Positions 61,942 through 64,000 of a DNA stretch of 64,000 bases are shown piece after piece; within the stretch, counting starts at the first letter, position 1; each line of letters opens with the position of its first letter. A model generated the notes under the pieces. It searched no databases and was not told the DNA's origin. It saw nothing but the letters and a program-made list of their open reading frames with translations. The DNA comes from Nitrospira sp. Ga0074138. GTDB taxonomy: Bacteria > Nitrospirota > Nitrospiria > Nitrospirales > Nitrospiraceae. Position numbers and translations under genes: made by a program. The stretch is taken from NCBI GenBank assembly GCA_001464735.1, contig LNDU01000051.1:59949-123948 (forward strand), read 5' to 3'.

Positions 61942-62824
61942 GAAAACCTCCTTTGTGGTTGAAGCGACAGGGACAAGGGTACGGACACAGGAGCGTGACC
62001 GGCCGTGGGCTTGGACCAGTCATATCGAGCACCGGGGAACAGACGATCGAGCAAGGGAACGAGTGGCGAACACGCGATGAGTCCCCACTGCGGTCCATTT
62101 GGTTTGAAGAAGCCAAATTGGACGTAGAGTGGGTGAGTGCGATCAGGAGGGCATAGACGATCTGGCCTGTTCTGGAGTACGGCGTGGTCTTGGGGTCGGA
62201 AATCATGAAGAACGAGAAGATCAGTAGAGCGCCGCTTTCGATCTGATATAGCGGAATCGTTAATGGATCGCCGAGCCACAGTGCCCGAATGAACAGCAGA
62301 CCGACGTAGAAGGTTAGAAAGGCCAGTGTCACATCGGCCCGTGCTGCGCGAGTGACGACAAGACTGCCAAGACAGGCGATCAAAAAGCCGAACCACGCAA
62401 CTTGCCCCCATTGCCCCGGCGAGATCCAACCAAGGCCGCTGGCAAGTATGACAGCCAGCGCAAGGTTTGTTGGGTTGAACACATGCTTGTTGTTCCAGCG
62501 GATGACAAACTTGCTGCCGATCGCGTTGAGCGCTACGAAGGCTGCGACAGGAAGATGATTCGTACCAAGTAGCAGGCAGAGGCAGAGAGATGAAATCAGG
62601 GCGCTCTTGGGGTAGAAGGAGGGGATGTTGAAATAGCGTGTGCAGGCATATTGGGTCAGTTGGGCCACACCGAGCGTGACGACGATGTGCCAGATAGAAA
62701 CGTCGAAGTAGAGGAAGATAAGTCCATAGAGAAGGAGGATTGAAAGGCTCGCAATTTGATAGAGACGGGGATCGCGCCAGAAGGTGGATTTGTCAGGATG
62801 GCATGCGTCGTTGTCTTGCCCCAT
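61938..62824 (-). pseudogene. RnfD/NqrB-like membrane protein gene with a frameshift near its end
   Basis: Minus strand from ATG 62824 (MGQDNDACHP). The membrane part PSFYPKSALISSLCLCLLLGTNHLP, AIGSKFVIRWNNKHVFNPTNLALAVILASGLG, YQIESGALLIFSFFMISDPKTTPYSRTGQIVYALLIALTH follows the NQR2/RnfD/RnfE family. After ALTH the reading frame breaks (near 62124-62140). The other frame continues with VQFGFFKPNGPQWGLIACSPLVPLLDRLFPGARYDW and ends at 61938-61940, where the stop overlaps the DUF2330 ATG as in a coupled operon. So the true end is in the shifted frame, and the gene has a two-base insertion or a one-base loss. Probably inactive unless this is an assembly error. Confidence 0.75.
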
Positions 62825-63037
62825 GGGTTCCTCCCCTGGCTCGCTCGGTTTGCTGGCGACCTTCACAGGGGATATGGGACGAGGAGGGAAATCCTTTCAT
62901 GGGGGACGGTGAAATACGCGACATTGACAAGTCATTGAGCCATTGCAAGAATAACGCACAATCTATGGAAAAAGTCATTTCGTGATGAAACTGAGACGCT
63001 GGTCCATCTCAGTTCTACCTTTGTGAGGCCCTTGACG

Positions 63038-63376
63038 ATGCCAGCCTGGCTTTTCCCAGCGTTGAAAGCCGTTCTGCCGCATGTGAGGACGATCTTGTCT
63101 GCGGCGGCCCCTGTGTTTACCAAAAAGAGTGCCGATGCGGCTCCTAATCAGACCTCGATGCTGCAACAGCAGGTCACCGAGCTTCAGGCGGCCGTGGCGA
63201 AGAACGACACCCACATCAAGGACTTGGCGATGCAAATGCGAACCACGCTCGAGGCGTTGGAACAGGGGGCGGCTCTGGCGGAGCGTCGGTACCAACGTCT
63301 TCTGACGATGTGTCTCGCGACGACGGTGGTCGCGGCGGTGTCGATGGGGTTGGCCCTGATATTGCTGCTCCGGTAA
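63038..63376 (+). CDS. Small coiled-coil membrane protein
   Basis: 112 residues from ATG 63038 (an earlier ATG at 63023 is possible). N-terminus MPAWLFPALKAVLPHVRTILSAAAPVFTKK, a coiled-coil (MLQQQVTELQAAVAKNDTHIKDLAMQMRTTLEALEQG), then one C-terminal membrane helix (LATTVVAAVSMGLALILLL). Common small tail-anchored type of unknown role. A GAGG lies upstream. It is divergent from the decaying RnfD/DUF2330 pair. Confidence 0.6.
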   Translation: MPAWLFPALKAVLPHVRTILSAAAPVFTKKSADAAPNQTSMLQQQVTELQAAVAKNDTHIKDLAMQMRTTLEALEQGAALAERRYQRLLTMCLATTVVAAVSMGLALILLLR

Positions 63377-63446
63377 AGTCTTGGTCCGGTCTATAGTCGT
63401 GTGAATGGGTATATACGAGGGTGACTCTTTGCGATTCTGTTCTGGC

Positions 63447-63600
63447 TGGGATGCGGCATTGCTTCGTGAAAGGGTGTATACGGCCTTGTCCGCGAACGAA
63501 GACCCAGCGTTGATACGATCCTAAAAGTAATCAGAGCTTTAGGGGTGAAGCTGCAAGCGGGATCTGCTTCAAACCACGTCTCACCTTACAGTGGCTGCTC
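63447..63600 (+). pseudogene. Frameshifted fragment of a HigA-like antitoxin
   Basis: In one frame the sequence reads WDAALLRERVYTALSANE; shifting by one base it continues PSVDTILKVIRALGVKLQAGS. Joined, this is the end of a XRE/HigA-2-type 'putative addiction module antidote' protein (xxxAIYKALSExGNPSxDTLxKVxxALGLxL). The frame break lies near 63500. No start and no toxin gene are visible, so it is a leftover. Confidence 0.55.
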
Positions 63601-63700
63601 GACCAGGCGTTAGCCCAGAAGCTACGATCGCCGAGGAGCGCCTCCCGCGGGTCTGGTCCACACTGGCTACAACTGTGCCCAAGGAATCAGGAGCGGCACA

Positions 63701-63937
63701 ATGCCACGAATCCAGGATGATTTGATTACCATTATAGGGTCAGCATATCTGCAACCCATTGCTGATCTAATTGATCGATTGATACAGCGTAAGCATGTCC
63801 GTCCTACCCGTATTCAATCAACACATCACGAATGCGGTTACTGTGCCGCTGGGGTCATATTACTTGTCGCGATGTTCGAATCCTACGTGTCTCGCCTGCG
63901 CTATAAAGTGGACCCCAAATTCGAGACACCGGTTTAA
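63701..63937 (+). CDS. Short hypothetical protein, possibly truncated
   Basis: 78 residues with an AGGAGCGG ribosome site. The second half, HHECGYCAAGVILLVAMFESYVSRLRYKVDP, looks like a hydrophobic helix pair of a larger helical protein (similar in look to HEPN-type nuclease partners, low confidence). The stop comes early compared with such proteins, so this may be a truncated copy. Next to it a new gene starts at 63963. Confidence 0.4.
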   Translation: MPRIQDDLITIIGSAYLQPIADLIDRLIQRKHVRPTRIQSTHHECGYCAAGVILLVAMFESYVSRLRYKVDPKFETPV

Positions 63938-63962
63938 GCTGTTGTCCTAGGAGGATAATGGC

Positions 63963-64000
63963 ATGAGTGACGGCAAGAAGCGCACGGTGCACAGCGCGGA
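63963..64000 (+). CDS. Start of a gene that runs off the window
   Basis: ATG at 63963 with AGGAGG eight bases upstream, beginning MSDGKKRTVHSA. Only 12 residues are in the window, so no function can be given. An immediate ATG-GCA-TGA lies in front and is not a gene. Confidence 0.6.
   Translation, partial: MSDGKKRTVHSA

Noticed and set aside
62740..62985. Plus-strand frame of 81 codons overlapping the RnfD-like gene start
   Set aside because: Antisense shadow; the minus-strand frame has family motifs and an operon overlap.
1..64000. Insertion sequences, integrases, prophage genes or replication origin
   Set aside because: No transposase, integrase or phage structural protein and no DnaA-box cluster was recognised in any frame.

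Overview
The window looks like a chromosomal segment of a Nitrospira-type bacterium (Nitrospirota). This is inferred from gene content and moderately high GC, not from a marker gene. Supporting content: very large periplasmic multicopper oxidases, many exported proteins with unknown domains, a TtuA/ThiS-type thiolation pair, a sigma-54 activator with GAF sensors and a PAS-rich histidine kinase. There is no rRNA, CRISPR array or recognisable insertion sequence. One tRNA gene (Ser-GCU) is present.

Layout. 1-3.9 kb: a plus-strand run of conserved membrane proteins ending in a MEMO-family protein. 4.6-19.5 kb: the most striking part, two copies of a copper module. Each copy has a ~1,580-1,590-residue, three-unit multicopper oxidase followed by an exported cupredoxin-like protein with a C-x2-H-x2-M copper motif. 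A DUF4412-like exported protein lies in the first copy; two small exported proteins, one SmbP-like, close the second. Between the copies, on the minus strand, sit a formylglycine-generating-enzyme-like protein and a PsbP-like protein. The copper ligands of the big oxidases occur in the order HxxHxH, HCHxxxHxxxxM, HxH, HxH. That is permuted relative to laccases and, as I recall, matches the order in MnxG-type Mn(II) oxidases. 19.5-29.8 kb: housekeeping and small genes (tsaC/sua5, cyclophilin, MFS transporter, FKBP isomerase, tRNA-Ser, PilZ protein, lipoprotein, ttuA with a ThiS-like sulfur carrier, aquaporin, DM13-like protein). 30-34 kb: an accessory patch with a ParE/RelE toxin-antitoxin pair, an AT-richer 705-residue P-loop ATPase with zinc ribbon and winged helix, and a truncated DUF2442 remnant.

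34.5-47 kb: GMC oxidoreductase, two-domain VOC protein and TVP38-like membrane protein in one operon; a GAF-GAF-PAS sigma-54 activator; a STAS/ECF-sigma/zf-HC2 anti-sigma operon followed by a glucose dehydrogenase-like enzyme, a YHS protein, a Met/Lys-repeat exported protein, and a cytochrome b plus Tat-exported molybdopterin enzyme pair. 47.5-53.7 kb: a signalling cluster (six-PAS NarX-type kinase, NarL-type regulators, winged-helix protein, degenerate receiver, DUF2934 protein). 53.8-64 kb: a glycosyltransferase, a Lhr helicase carrying heptanucleotide repeats inside its reading frame, a DUF3015-like lipoprotein, then a decaying pair: a DUF2330 gene with four in-frame stops and an RnfD/NqrB-like gene with a frameshift. 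The window ends in small accessory genes, including a broken HigA-like antitoxin fragment.

As a working picture (inference), the window encodes a periplasmic copper/metal oxidation capacity in duplicate, with small exported proteins that could carry copper or electrons, plus several sensor-regulator sets. Functional names rest on motif recognition by eye; no database search was run.
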